Shown: piece by piece, positions 1 through 6,890 of the stretch
How positions within the stretch are numbered: position 1 is the first letter of the stretch
Layout of the letters: each line of letters begins with the position of its first letter
NCBI GenBank assembly: GCA_002361335.1
Contig: DESS01000377.1
Location: forward strand, 1-15,315
Direction: 5' to 3'
Source of the DNA: Richelia sp. UBA3308
GTDB taxonomy: Bacteria; Cyanobacteriota; Cyanobacteriia; Cyanobacteriales; Nostocaceae
DNA length: 15,315 nucleotides
Position numbers and translations under genes: made by a program
Notes under the pieces: generated by a model
What the model saw: only the letters and a program-made list of their open reading frames with translations
Told to the model about the DNA's origin: nothing
Databases searched by the model: none

Positions 1-248
1 AAATTTTATTTAAAAAGAATATTACACTTTTGTCGCGCAATATCCGGTTTTGTCCAGTAAATAGCCTACTAGGAGATAACTCCCTTCACACTCGGGGGCG
101 ATTACCTATAAAAATTTCTCTGCCTGCTCCGGGTACCTCAATCAACACCGGTAATCATAAAGCCGGGATAGGAGTATTTTCCTCTGTTCCCCATTCTGGC
201 AGCTTTTTCTGGACAAGGCTTATTTGCGTGATGGTTGATTATCGCAAC
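1..248. other. Unassigned leading segment
   Basis: I recognise no gene here. One plus-strand reading frame stays open from about 30 to 275, but it has no Shine-Dalgarno sequence, no recognisable domain and no partner, so I do not call it coding. Visible structure: the word TTGTCCAG near 52-59 recurs inverted as CTGGACAA near 210-217, enclosing roughly 165 bp with a few extra matching A/T bases. This could be a small degenerate mobile element or chance. The segment lies directly downstream of the broken reductase gene on the other strand. Confidence 0.3.
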
Positions 249-849
249 TTAATTTTTTTCGTCTATATAAACTGACCATCGTCCGTAACGTAGTACTCTT
301 GACATCCAAACCAATTCTTTCATAAATCTTTCAAAGCGGCGAGTGTAAGCCTCTTCTTCCAATATTTGCCCCGATTCGTTAAATAAATTATTTACATTAC
401 CAAAATTTAAGTCATAAAAAGTTGTTACCAAGCCTAACTCCCGGATCACCGGAAGCAAACTTTGAATCACTCGCGCACCACCAAAAGCTCGCCATGGCTA
501 CACCGCAAATTCCTACAGCTTTATGAATGTATTCTTTCATATTCGTATCAAGAACATGTTTGAGTATGCCCGGAAAACTATGATTGTATTCGGGAACTAC
601 GATAATAAATCCGTCAGCGCGATACGCGAAGCGTCAAGCCTCCGGCTTATCGCAAGTAGCCGAAAATTCTGCATCTTTGATTGATTCTCCAGCATCATCA
701 ATGGGAATTTTTAATTGACGAATATCAATCAATTCGGTTTCAACTTTATTCCATTTTTCAACTTGTTCGTAGACAAACTTTGCAACAAATTCGCTGATTC
801 TACCTTGGCGATTTGTACCTAGGATAACTGGGATAAAAATATTACTCAT
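249..849 (-). pseudogene. Broken NADPH-dependent FMN reductase
   Basis: Three segments on the minus strand together spell a typical flavodoxin-like NADPH:FMN reductase of about 195 residues. The first runs from ATG 847-849 and reads MSNIFIPVILGTNRQGR, the nucleotide-binding start of the family. The second, in the same frame from about 618 down to 493, contains VVPEYNHSFPG. The third, in another frame from about 490 down to 249, begins AFGGARVIQSL and continues to the normal C-terminus ending at a TAA. Two lesions are visible: a GC-rich palindromic repeat at 619-653 brings an in-frame TGA (634-636), and an apparent extra base near 491 shifts the frame in what looks like an ancestral GVAMGAFGG stretch. 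The domain order and ends are intact, so the decay looks recent. A sequencing error could explain the one-base shift but not the repeat. Loss of function is inferred. Confidence 0.85.
619..653. repeat. 35-bp palindromic repeat inside the reductase gene
   Basis: The segment begins GCGATA and ends TTATCGC, with GC-rich inverted parts (CGAAGCG, CCTCCGG), unlike the AT-rich gene around it. It matches the style of small dispersed repeats known from heterocystous cyanobacteria. Related words recur in this window: GCGATAAGCC at 12770-12779, and CGCTTCGCCTCAAGATAAGCC near 1090-1110. The two flanking coding segments are in the same frame, so the insertion is likely a multiple of three, but it carries a TGA on the reductase strand. 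Confidence 0.65.
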
Positions 850-915
850 GTTCAATATAGTTATTCGCTAACATTAAAAAAATATACTTAAATCAATAAA
901 ATTTAAATATTTTTC

Positions 916-980
916 GATTTCTTTTTATGTTTTCTTTTTATGATTTCTTTTTATGATTTCTTTTTATGTTTTCTTTTTAT
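916..980. repeat. 13-bp tandem repeat, five units
   Basis: Five contiguous 13-bp units follow the pattern G(A/T)TTTCTTTTTAT without gaps (916-928, 929-941, 942-954, 955-967, 968-980). Only the second base varies. One strand is almost pure pyrimidine apart from single A and G positions, so length variation by slippage would be expected. It lies about 65 bp upstream of the dead reductase start. Confidence 0.9.
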
Positions 981-1016
981 GTTTTATTAGTATAAAAATT
1001 GTATTCCTCGATTGCG

Positions 1017-1075
1017 AGCTAAGTAAGTCGGCACAAATAAACGAGGGCGGGCGTTAGCTTTGGGTAAACCGACTT
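1017..1075. other. Interleaved complementary stems (possible pseudoknot)
   Basis: AGCTAA (1017-1022) is complementary to TTAGCT (1054-1059), and AAGTCGG (1025-1031) is complementary to CCGACTT (1069-1075). The two pairings cross, which is an H-type pseudoknot arrangement if transcribed. The inside is G-rich (GAGGGCGGGCG), unlike the surrounding AT-rich spacer. It may be a structured RNA or a repeat family member. No known RNA class is recognised. Confidence 0.3.
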
Positions 1076-1426
1076 CTCAAAGAGAAAACGCTTCGCCTCA
1101 AGATAAGCCTTATTCCTACTCACTATTCACCCCATCACTATTCCCTTGTCATAATTACTATTTTCAACGCTGACCTACTTAAAAAACAATACTAAACAAA
1201 AACCTACTTATAACTCACAGAATCTGGATTTTTACACCTTTCTACAGGTAGAGATAACAATAATTGTTTCCTATACATTTATGAAAAAGTTTTGCTTTGA
1301 TTAAGTACAAGTCAAATTTTCTTTACTTTTGACTGCTTTTAACACCAATCTGTTTTATATTTTGATTTTTAAGATTGAACATATAGTTTGATTAAACTAC
1401 CACTAGCTCAATAGGTTAATACAGGG

Positions 1427-2239
1427 ATGAATTCTTATCTAGCAGCAGCAATCCAAATGACAAGTGTGCCCGATTTACAGAAGAATTTAGCACAGGCAGA
1501 GGAATTTATTGATTTAGCCGTGCATAAAGGTGCCCAATTGGTGGGTTTACCGGAAAATTTTTCGTTTATGGGAGAAGAAAAAGACAAATTAGCACAAGCC
1601 GAAGTCATTGCCAAGGAAACTCAAATCTTTTTGAAAAGAATGGCGCAGCGTTACCAAGTTAATATAATTGGTGGTGGTTTCCCCGTTCCTTCGGATAATA
1701 TTGATAAAGTTTACAATACCGCTTCCCTCATAGATTCCAACGGTGAGGAATTATCGTCTTATCGCAAAGCACACTTATTTGACGTGAATGTGCCTGACGG
1801 AAATACTTATCGGGAGTCTAGCACAGTAATGGCTGGGAAGCAACTACCTAGCGTCTACTTTTCCAAAAAACTCGGACACATCGGACTTTCGGTTTGCTAT
1901 GACGTTCGCTTCCCCGAACTTTACAGACATATGTCAAAAGAAGGCGCTGACGTAATGATTGTCCCTGCTGCTTTTACCGCTTTTACTGGTAAAGATCACT
2001 GGCAAATATTACTACAAGCCCGTGCCATTGAAAACACCTGCTATATTATTGCTCCAGCACAGACAGGTATACATTATGACCGTCGTCAAACCCACGGACA
2101 CGCCATGATTATCGATCCTTGGGGAATGATTTTAGCAGACGCTGGCGAACAACCAGGAGTCGCGATCGCCGAAATTAATCCCGCAAGAATTGAACAAGTT
2201 CGCCGTCAAATGCCAAGTTTACAACATAGAGTATTTTAA
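1427..2239 (+). CDS. Nitrilase-superfamily carbon-nitrogen hydrolase (Nit1-like amidase)
   Basis: A complete 270-residue protein of the carbon-nitrogen hydrolase superfamily, which cleaves non-peptide C-N bonds of amides through a Glu-Lys-Cys triad. All three catalytic residues are visible: Glu43 in LPENF, Lys114 in YRKAHLF, and Cys157 in SVCYDVRFPE. Length and motifs, especially DVRFPELYRH and the final MPSLQHR, fit the Nit1/Nit2-like branch. Known members of that branch repair deaminated glutathione or hydrolyse omega-amides of 2-oxoacids. The exact substrate cannot be read here. There is no signal peptide or membrane segment, so it is cytoplasmic. The ATG at 1427 follows an ACAGGG ribosome-binding sequence at short spacing. 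The gene is monocistronic, with a long spacer upstream and a hairpin terminator downstream. A HIP1 octamer lies inside at 2162-2169. Confidence 0.92.
   Translation: MNSYLAAAIQMTSVPDLQKNLAQAEEFIDLAVHKGAQLVGLPENFSFMGEEKDKLAQAEVIAKETQIFLKRMAQRYQVNIIGGGFPVPSDNIDKVYNTASLIDSNGEELSSYRKAHLFDVNVPDGNTYRESSTVMAGKQLPSVYFSKKLGHIGLSVCYDVRFPELYRHMSKEGADVMIVPAAFTAFTGKDHWQILLQARAIENTCYIIAPAQTGIHYDRRQTHGHAMIIDPWGMILADAGEQPGVAIAEINPARIEQVRRQMPSLQHRVF
2162..2169. repeat. HIP1 octamer
   Basis: This is a GCGATCGC palindrome. Copies also lie at 2983-2990, 8792-8799 and 11208-11215. HIP1 is a hallmark of many cyanobacterial genomes and supports the taxonomic call. All four copies in this window lie in coding sequence. 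Confidence 0.9.
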
Positions 2240-2284
2240 TATTTTGTAATTTCTAAAATTTATAAATCATTTCTAAGAATAAAG

Positions 2285-2316
2285 AAACCCGTTATCTTTA
2301 AGATACCGGGTTTTTG
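2285..2316 (+). terminator. Rho-independent terminator of the nitrilase gene
   Basis: An inverted repeat with left arm AAACCCGTTATCTT and right arm AAGATACCGGGTTT has a single mismatch and is followed directly by a run of Ts. It starts about 45 bp after the stop codon. Confidence 0.85.
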
Positions 2317-2577
2317 TATTTTAAATTACATTTCGTCAGATGTTTTTTTTTAAATTAACTATCATATAGCAGTCAGGATTAATAAAACAGTTTCCATTTG
2401 AATCTAATAACCCTCTATGAAAAGCAGTTGATTTTTGATCAATCACTTGTATTTACACAACAATATTTAAAGCAATATTAGTTTATTCTTAACACTAAAA
2501 TTTTATTGTATTAAGGCCACAGCTTTACACCAGGGTAATTGCGAAAACAAGTCCGAATTCTTCTGAGAATAAGAAGT

Positions 2578-3723
2578 ATGAGGTTAATACTTAAAAATCC
2601 TATCCCCGCCGACAATTTTCTAACATTCCGTCTCAAAGATAAATCTTACAACATCATTACTAAGTTTTTGTTAGTAATGATTTATGTATTTAGCTTTCTA
2701 CAATTATTTCCGCTAGAACAAACTACTGCTCAAGCTGCTAATAATAACAGCAATGCTTGTATTCAAAATACCGGTTTAAACCCGCAAATGTCTGATTTGC
2801 TACAAAATACCATCAAACTATCCAAAATGGTAAGCAACTCACATCAGGGTGTTAAAGTTGCCATGCAGACATTTGTTTCACCTTTGTCAAGTTACTTAAA
2901 TGGAAGTGACATTGATAAATCCGCATTCGATGTGTTTTCTACTATACCATCACCTTTACAGGTAGTGGCTCCCATTGGAAAGGCGATCGCATTATCCTTA
3001 CAACCAGGATTTAATTTTAGTAGTCCGATTCAACGTGTTGACACCAGAGTGGGCAATATGCCCTTAACTTTAATTTCTGGGGGTAAACCCATAACTATTC
3101 ATGCTGATAGTCGTTATCAGTTAGAAGAAGTTGTGGCTAGAAGTGGCACTAATGCAATAGCTGCGGTAGACGGAACTTTCTTTTCCCTGAAATATCTGAA
3201 TTCTAATGTTATAATTGGTCCGGTTTACAGTTATTCAACCAAAGAATTCGTTGTTGGAAACAAAAGCGAAAATAAAATATTAGCAGGCCGTCCGTTAGTT
3301 CTAATCAGTCCTTATGCAGTAAAGTATATACCCTTTGAACCCGAAAAACATCAAACTTTGAAGGGTATACAAGCAGAAATGCCAGAAGTTACTGATGCAT
3401 TTGTGGGTGCAGCTTGGCTGGTGGAAAATGGCGAACCTAAACCTAGGAATTATTTTGATTTTCTTCAAGGTGCTGATGGTGTGCGTTTCCGAGCTTTTTG
3501 GGGTATAAGATCGGGAGTTCCTGTCATCGGCGTTTCAGCAAAAAAACTTGATTCGGCAAGGCTAGGCAAAGTATTGAGTGAAGCAGGATTCCAAAAGGCT
3601 GTCATGCTTGATTCGGGTGCGAGTACATCCTTGGTTTACAAAGGAGAATCTTTAGTGGGTTATACACCACGCCCTGTACCTCATGCTGTTGCCTTGGTTG
3701 GAAGGGAATCTAGTTGTCAGTAA
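2578..3723 (+). CDS. Exported or membrane-anchored phosphodiester glycosidase (NAGPA-domain) protein
   Basis: A 381-residue protein from ATG 2578. An in-frame TTG at 2539 would add 13 residues; I prefer the ATG because it gives a more normal signal sequence, though neither site has a strong Shine-Dalgarno. Residues about 26-46 form a hydrophobic helix followed by AQA at 51-53, a signal peptidase I-like site, so the protein is probably periplasmic or outer-surface. The second half resembles the phosphodiester glycosidase domain (human uncovering-enzyme family). VDGTFFSL near residue 197 corresponds to the family's NGGFF-type motif, and LDSGASTSLVY near 344 to its usual DGGGSS motif, followed by RPVPHAVALV at the end. 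The Gly-rich motif is altered (DSGAST), so activity may differ. About 120 residues between signal and domain are unassigned. The substrate is unknown; cell-wall or exopolysaccharide is an inference. A HIP1 octamer lies at 2983-2990. Confidence 0.8.
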   Translation: MRLILKNPIPADNFLTFRLKDKSYNIITKFLLVMIYVFSFLQLFPLEQTTAQAANNNSNACIQNTGLNPQMSDLLQNTIKLSKMVSNSHQGVKVAMQTFVSPLSSYLNGSDIDKSAFDVFSTIPSPLQVVAPIGKAIALSLQPGFNFSSPIQRVDTRVGNMPLTLISGGKPITIHADSRYQLEEVVARSGTNAIAAVDGTFFSLKYLNSNVIIGPVYSYSTKEFVVGNKSENKILAGRPLVLISPYAVKYIPFEPEKHQTLKGIQAEMPEVTDAFVGAAWLVENGEPKPRNYFDFLQGADGVRFRAFWGIRSGVPVIGVSAKKLDSARLGKVLSEAGFQKAVMLDSGASTSLVYKGESLVGYTPRPVPHAVALVGRESSCQ

Positions 3724-3931
3724 GTTTTTTATTTTTTTATTCTTTTTATTTTTTATTTTTTTTGGACAGGTATCTTACTTGTCCATATTTATTTTACAGA
3801 GCGGATTATATCATTCAGGGGGAGCCGGAATCGATATAAATTCTAATTGAATCAATTGTTGAAATACCGGCAACCAAAACAAAGACAAACTTAAACTTGA
3901 TAAAATTAAAACTTTTGAATATGCTTTCTAT

Positions 3932-3967
3932 AATAAAAAAAACCGGGGAACAATACTTACCCGGTTT
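3932..3967 (-). terminator. Rho-independent terminator of the aldolase gene
   Basis: Read on the minus strand, AAACCGGG pairs with CCCGGTTT (plus positions 3960-3967 and 3940-3947) across a 12-base loop, and the right arm continues into eight Ts. This is a classical intrinsic terminator about 90 bp after the aldolase stop codon. Confidence 0.85.
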
Positions 3968-3997
3968 AGTCATTTTTTTTCAGAATCCTCAGTAACC

Positions 3998-4025
3998 TAG
4001 GGACACGCTTATTATTGTGTCCCTA
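3998..4025. other. Perfect 9-bp hairpin downstream of the aldolase gene
   Basis: TAGGGACAC (3998-4006) and GTGTCCCTA (4017-4025) are perfect inverted arms with a 10-base AT-rich loop. There is no T-run on either strand, so it is not a complete intrinsic terminator. It lies between the aldolase stop and the true terminator and could protect the mRNA 3' end. Confidence 0.6.
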
Positions 4026-4055
4026 TTTACTTTTCAATTGTAAAGATTTGTAAAA

Positions 4056-5135
4056 TTATACTTTTGCAGTAGCTTTGGTTTTAGCAGCAAGTTCGCCACT
4101 AGCATACTTAGCAGCAAACTCATCTAAAGGAATTTGCTTAATCTTGCTAGCATTACCAGCAGTACCAAAAGCTTGATAACGATCCAAACAAACCTGCTTC
4201 ATGTACTTGATAGAAGGCTTGAGGAAGTGACGGGGGTCAAAATTGGATGGATCTTTCGCAGCAGCTTCGCGGAAAGCAGCGGTGATAGCCAAACGGTTGT
4301 CGGTGTCAATGTTCACTTTACGTACACCACTCTTAATACCTTTTTGAATTTCTTCAACAGGTACACCGTAGGTTTCAGGAATTTGACCACCATACTGGTT
4401 AATCATATCCAACCACTCTTGAGGAACGGAAGAAGAACCGTGCATTACAAGGTGGGTATTGGGTAGACGATTGTGGATTTCTTCAATTCGGCTGATTGCC
4501 AAAATTTCACCAGTAGGCTTACGAGTGAACTTGTAAGCACCGTGGCTGGTTCCGATCGCAACTGCTAATGCGTCAACTTGGGTTCTTTCTACAAATTCAA
4601 CAGCCTCATCAGGATCTGTTAAAAGTTGTTCTTTGCTGAGTTTACCTTCAGCACCATGTCCATCTTCTTTGTCACCCATTCCAGTTTCCAAAGAACCCAA
4701 ACAACCGAGTTCTCCTTCCACAGAAGCACCAACAGCGTGAGCTACTTTCACAACTTCGGCGGTAACATTTACGTTGTACTCAAAGCTAGCTGGAGTTTTC
4801 GCATCAGCTTCAAGAGAACCATCCATCATGACGCTGGTAAAACCATTGCGAATTGCAGAATAGCAAGTTGCAGGGCTGTTACCATGGTCTTGGTGCATAG
4901 CAATGGGAAGATGTGGATAGGTTTCCATTGCCGCCAAAATCAAGTGACGTAGGAAGTTTTCCCCTGCATACTTACGGGCACCGCGAGAAGCCTGCAAAAT
5001 CACAGGGCTATCAGCTTCTTGAGCAGCCTGCATAATTGCTAGGATTTGCTCCATGTTGTTGACATTATAAGCCGGGATACCATAACCATTTTCTGCAGCA
5101 TGGTCAAGCAGCAGACGCATTGGTACGAGCGCCAT
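4056..5135 (-). CDS. fbaA: Fructose-bisphosphate aldolase, class II (Calvin cycle subtype)
   Basis: A complete 359-residue class II aldolase. It catalyses reversible cleavage or condensation of fructose 1,6-bisphosphate with dihydroxyacetone phosphate and glyceraldehyde 3-phosphate, and in cyanobacteria also sedoheptulose bisphosphate chemistry in the Calvin cycle. Motifs: HQDHGN at 81-86 with catalytic Asp83 and zinc ligand His84; EGELG at 140-144; GTSHGAYK with His198; VMHGSSS with His232; and NIDTDNR for phosphate binding. Length and the TGMGDKEDGHG insertion fit the longer cyanobacterial/proteobacterial CbbA type. The start is secure: AGGAGG at 5143-5148 lies seven bases before ATG 5133-5135. 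The gene is monocistronic with its own terminator. The enzyme is cytoplasmic. Confidence 0.97.
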   Translation of the reverse strand: MALVPMRLLLDHAAENGYGIPAYNVNNMEQILAIMQAAQEADSPVILQASRGARKYAGENFLRHLILAAMETYPHLPIAMHQDHGNSPATCYSAIRNGFTSVMMDGSLEADAKTPASFEYNVNVTAEVVKVAHAVGASVEGELGCLGSLETGMGDKEDGHGAEGKLSKEQLLTDPDEAVEFVERTQVDALAVAIGTSHGAYKFTRKPTGEILAISRIEEIHNRLPNTHLVMHGSSSVPQEWLDMINQYGGQIPETYGVPVEEIQKGIKSGVRKVNIDTDNRLAITAAFREAAAKDPSNFDPRHFLKPSIKYMKQVCLDRYQAFGTAGNASKIKQIPLDEFAAKYASGELAAKTKATAKV

Positions 5136-5142
5136 AGATATT

Positions 5143-5148
5143 CCTCCT
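5143..5148 (-). promoter_or_regulatory. Consensus Shine-Dalgarno of the aldolase gene
   Basis: On the minus strand AGGAGG lies seven bases upstream of the ATG. It is the strongest ribosome-binding site in the window, consistent with an abundant Calvin-cycle enzyme, and it fixes the start codon. Confidence 0.9.
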
Positions 5149-5290
5149 AATTTAGTTATTAGCTAATCTGTTTAAGACAAGCGTAATTCTTACGTTAATC
5201 TTAAGATAATTTTCAACTTATAGGAAATTATAACTATTCATGCGTACCTATGTTCAAAAAAGTTTCTCCCCAATCAGATCACCATACCCC

Positions 5291-5446
5291 TAGGGCGTGT
5301 TTTCCGGCTCCCGTTCTCACCCTGTAAGGGTGAGGCTATACCAACATAAGTCCGCGAAGGCGGACTTTTGAGCCTCTTTAAGTGGCTCTGTATCTGTAGC
5401 AAAGCGGCAATAGCGAGGAACCGTGAGGGTTTGAAAACACGCCCTA
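5291..5446. mobile_element. MITE-like element with TA and perfect inverted ends
   Basis: The 156-bp segment begins TAGGGCGTGTTTTC (5291-5304) and ends with the exact reverse complement GAAAACACGCCCTA (5433-5446). The outer TA on each side would be a TA target duplication, as made by IS630/Tc1-mariner and some IS5-group transposases. It has no coding capacity. The inside holds three successive hairpins: CTCACCCT/AGGGTGAG (5316-5334), AAGTCCGC/GCGGACTT (5348-5367) and GAGCC/GGCTC (5370-5388). It sits about 155 bp upstream of the aldolase start. It is non-autonomous, so the transposase must be elsewhere. The assignment to a transposase family is inference. Confidence 0.75.
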
Positions 5447-5516
5447 ACCCCTCTTACAGGACTGTGTTTTTATTTTGATTACAGTGCTATAGCTTTTCAA
5501 TTGAGTCGAATAGATG

Positions 5517-5580
5517 AACCTCACCCCGTCCTATCGGACACCCCTCTCCAAAGTATCGGAGAGGGGAAGGGGGTGAGGTT
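5517..5580. repeat. Long GC-rich hairpin repeat
   Basis: AACCTCACCCC (5517-5527) pairs with GGGGTGAGGTT (5570-5580), and inside it CCCCTCTCC (5541-5549) pairs with GGAGAGGGG (5558-5566). The nested arrangement gives one long stem. I have seen this style as a common intergenic repeat in cyanobacteria. It carries no coding potential. Confidence 0.75.
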
Positions 5581-5638
5581 GCTCAAAGTGTATTACACTA
5601 AGCGTGAAAACCGCTATATATTGTAAAACTCTTGTGGT

Positions 5639-5656
5639 ACGGGCATCCATGCCCGT
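5639..5656. repeat. Short palindromic repeat
   Basis: ACGGGCAT (5639-5646) and ATGCCCGT (5649-5656) are perfect arms around a two-base spacer, within the context GTGGTACGGGCAT...GCCCGTCC that resembles a dispersed cyanobacterial intergenic palindrome. It lies about 125 bp beyond the 3' end of the tRNA gene. Confidence 0.6.
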
Positions 5657-5780
5657 CCAAATCACCTCATAAAAATCAAATATGTTGTAACTACCGTCCT
5701 CAGACCTTCCTTACTAATTCCCCTTGTCCCCCCATCTCCGAAATTAGAAAACAGGAAAAAAAGGAATTGTGATTTAGAAG

Positions 5781-5852
5781 TGGGTAGCCTGGGATTCGAA
5801 CCCAGAACAAATCGGTTAAAAGCCGAGTACTCTACCGTTGAGTTAGCCACCC
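5781..5852 (-). tRNA. trnK: tRNA-Lys (anticodon UUU)
   Basis: A 72-base cloverleaf on the minus strand. Acceptor arms GGGTGGC and GCTACCC pair over seven positions with one G-T wobble. The D arm is CTC/GAG. The anticodon loop is CTTTTAA, giving anticodon TTT (plus 5818-5820). The T arm is CTGGG-TTCGAAT-CCCAG. The discriminator is A and no CCA is encoded, which is common in cyanobacteria. The outermost anticodon-stem pair (27-43) appears to be a C/T mismatch. It lies between the epimerase gene and the aldolase spacer, on the same strand as both. Confidence 0.95.
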
Positions 5853-5888
5853 ATCGCGTCGTTCCGCGACTAATGAATAATAACACAT

Positions 5889-5916
5889 AACCCCTGGATT
5901 TTGTAAAGGGGTTTTT
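5889..5916. terminator. Hairpin between epimerase and tRNA genes
   Basis: AACCCCT (5889-5895) pairs with AGGGGTT (5907-5913) across an 11-base loop. The T-run follows on the plus strand, where no upstream gene exists. On the minus strand, immediately after the epimerase stop codon, no T-run follows the stem, so termination of the epimerase gene here is possible but not well supported. Confidence 0.35.
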
Positions 5917-6787
5917 AGAAAAAAGTTGCTGTGAGACGAATTGTCGCTGTTTGAGTAGCCCCAGGTTCCAATACAGTCAAGTGTTCTCCTGTGTTAATGG
6001 CATTTCGTGGCCCGCTCCAAGGTTCCAAACAATAAAAGTCTTTTCCTTTTACTGTCCAAAATACCAAGGTAGAGAAAATATCATCGTATTCCAGGGTCAT
6101 TTTCAAATTACGACTTTTATCTGTAACGCTGGTAGACTTGGCACTGAGTTGTTTAAATGCCACATCAATTTCATCGCTACTAAAATCAAAGCTGCCGTCA
6201 AAGGAGTGAACTTCGGAACTGCCTTTCTCTTGATATTGTTGAGATGGAATATCAAATTCTAGTTGGCTTTTATCAGGAGCTAAAAAGTAGGGATGAAAAC
6301 CCACGGAAAAGGGCATTGGTTCGGAAGAAAGATTTTTGATTTCTTGGATTATGCTTAATGTATTACCGTGGAGCTGATAAGTAAAAATTACCTGAAAATC
6401 GAAAGGATAAACAGAAGAGGTTTCTTCATTGCTATTGAGAATAACCTGGAGAGAAGCATTATCTGCACTTACTTCTTCTTTGCCGACTTCCCAAACTGAG
6501 TTACGAGCAAAGCCATGTTGTTTGAGTTTAAACTGTTTACCATTTAAAGTGTAAGTATCATCAGGTAAATTTCCGCAAATCGGAAACAAAATCGGATTCC
6601 CACCTCTAATGCTCAATTCCGGGTTGGCAAAGCGTTCTTCATCCATATAAAAAACTTCTTTACCGTCAATGCGCCACTTTGTAATAATGCCACCACGCTT
6701 CGGTAGTACTTCTATCTGAGACGTAGCTTTTTCGTCAGACAATACGTAGGTTTCGTACTGCTTTTGTTCGACATTTACGGTAAACAT
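5915..6787 (-). CDS. Aldose 1-epimerase (galactose mutarotase-like) family protein
   Basis: A 290-residue protein of the galactose-mutarotase beta-sandwich family, which interconverts alpha and beta anomers of free or phosphorylated sugars. Visible family landmarks are the RGGNPILFPICGN sugar-binding segment (61-73), His91 in QHGFAR, His165 in GFHPYF, and Glu255 in CLEPW, which fits the general base position. The full length agrees with the family (about 290). It could be a hexose mutarotase or a hexose-6-phosphate 1-epimerase (YeaD-like); the sequence does not decide. There is no signal peptide, so it is cytoplasmic. The ATG at 6785-6787 has no obvious Shine-Dalgarno. It lies downstream of pdhA on the same strand, but 177 bp of repeat-containing spacer argues against a tight operon. 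Confidence 0.88.
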   Translation of the reverse strand: MFTVNVEQKQYETYVLSDEKATSQIEVLPKRGGIITKWRIDGKEVFYMDEERFANPELSIRGGNPILFPICGNLPDDTYTLNGKQFKLKQHGFARNSVWEVGKEEVSADNASLQVILNSNEETSSVYPFDFQVIFTYQLHGNTLSIIQEIKNLSSEPMPFSVGFHPYFLAPDKSQLEFDIPSQQYQEKGSSEVHSFDGSFDFSSDEIDVAFKQLSAKSTSVTDKSRNLKMTLEYDDIFSTLVFWTVKGKDFYCLEPWSGPRNAINTGEHLTVLEPGATQTATIRLTATFF

Positions 6788-6890
6788 AATTCAAACTTAA
6801 AATTTAGCAACTTAGAGTGGAAAATTAGGAATTAAGAGTTAGGAGTGCCGGAGGAGGGGACTTAATAGGACAGCACTTAAGAGTTATTCT

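Larger units (their letters stand above)
856..1426. other. Gene-free spacer between reductase remnant and nitrilase
   Basis: This is an AT-rich spacer between two divergent genes. It holds the 13-bp tandem array at 916-980, the paired-stem element at 1017-1075, and a fragment related to the palindromic repeat near 1090-1110. From about 1115 to 1426 I see no further gene or clear structure. It should contain the nitrilase promoter, which I cannot place with confidence. Confidence 0.6.
3724..4055. other. Convergent spacer between glycosidase-domain gene and aldolase gene
   Basis: The spacer opens with a T-rich tract (3725-3762). A small hairpin with TGGACA/TGTCCA arms (3763-3785) may act as a weak terminator for the upstream gene. 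It also contains the strong aldolase terminator at 3932-3967 and a second perfect hairpin at 3998-4025. No gene is visible. Confidence 0.6.

Noticed and set aside
1..248. Considered as a cobalamin or other riboswitch
   Set aside because: I could not match conserved boxes on either strand, and no suitable downstream gene starts nearby.
30..275. Open plus-strand frame of 81 codons
   Set aside because: No ribosome-binding site, no recognisable motif, and it overlaps the C-terminal end of the reductase pseudogene on the other strand.
249..849. FMN reductase as two separate small genes
   Set aside because: The pieces join into one conserved family in the correct order with the correct ends, so a single broken gene explains them better.
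4134..4952. Open frames on the plus strand inside the aldolase gene
   Set aside because: They are antisense to a highly conserved enzyme and have no motifs or start signals of their own.
5182..5194. CGTAA-TTC-TTACG palindrome upstream of the aldolase gene as an operator
   Set aside because: Five-base arms are expected by chance in AT-rich DNA, and no matching regulator motif is recognised.
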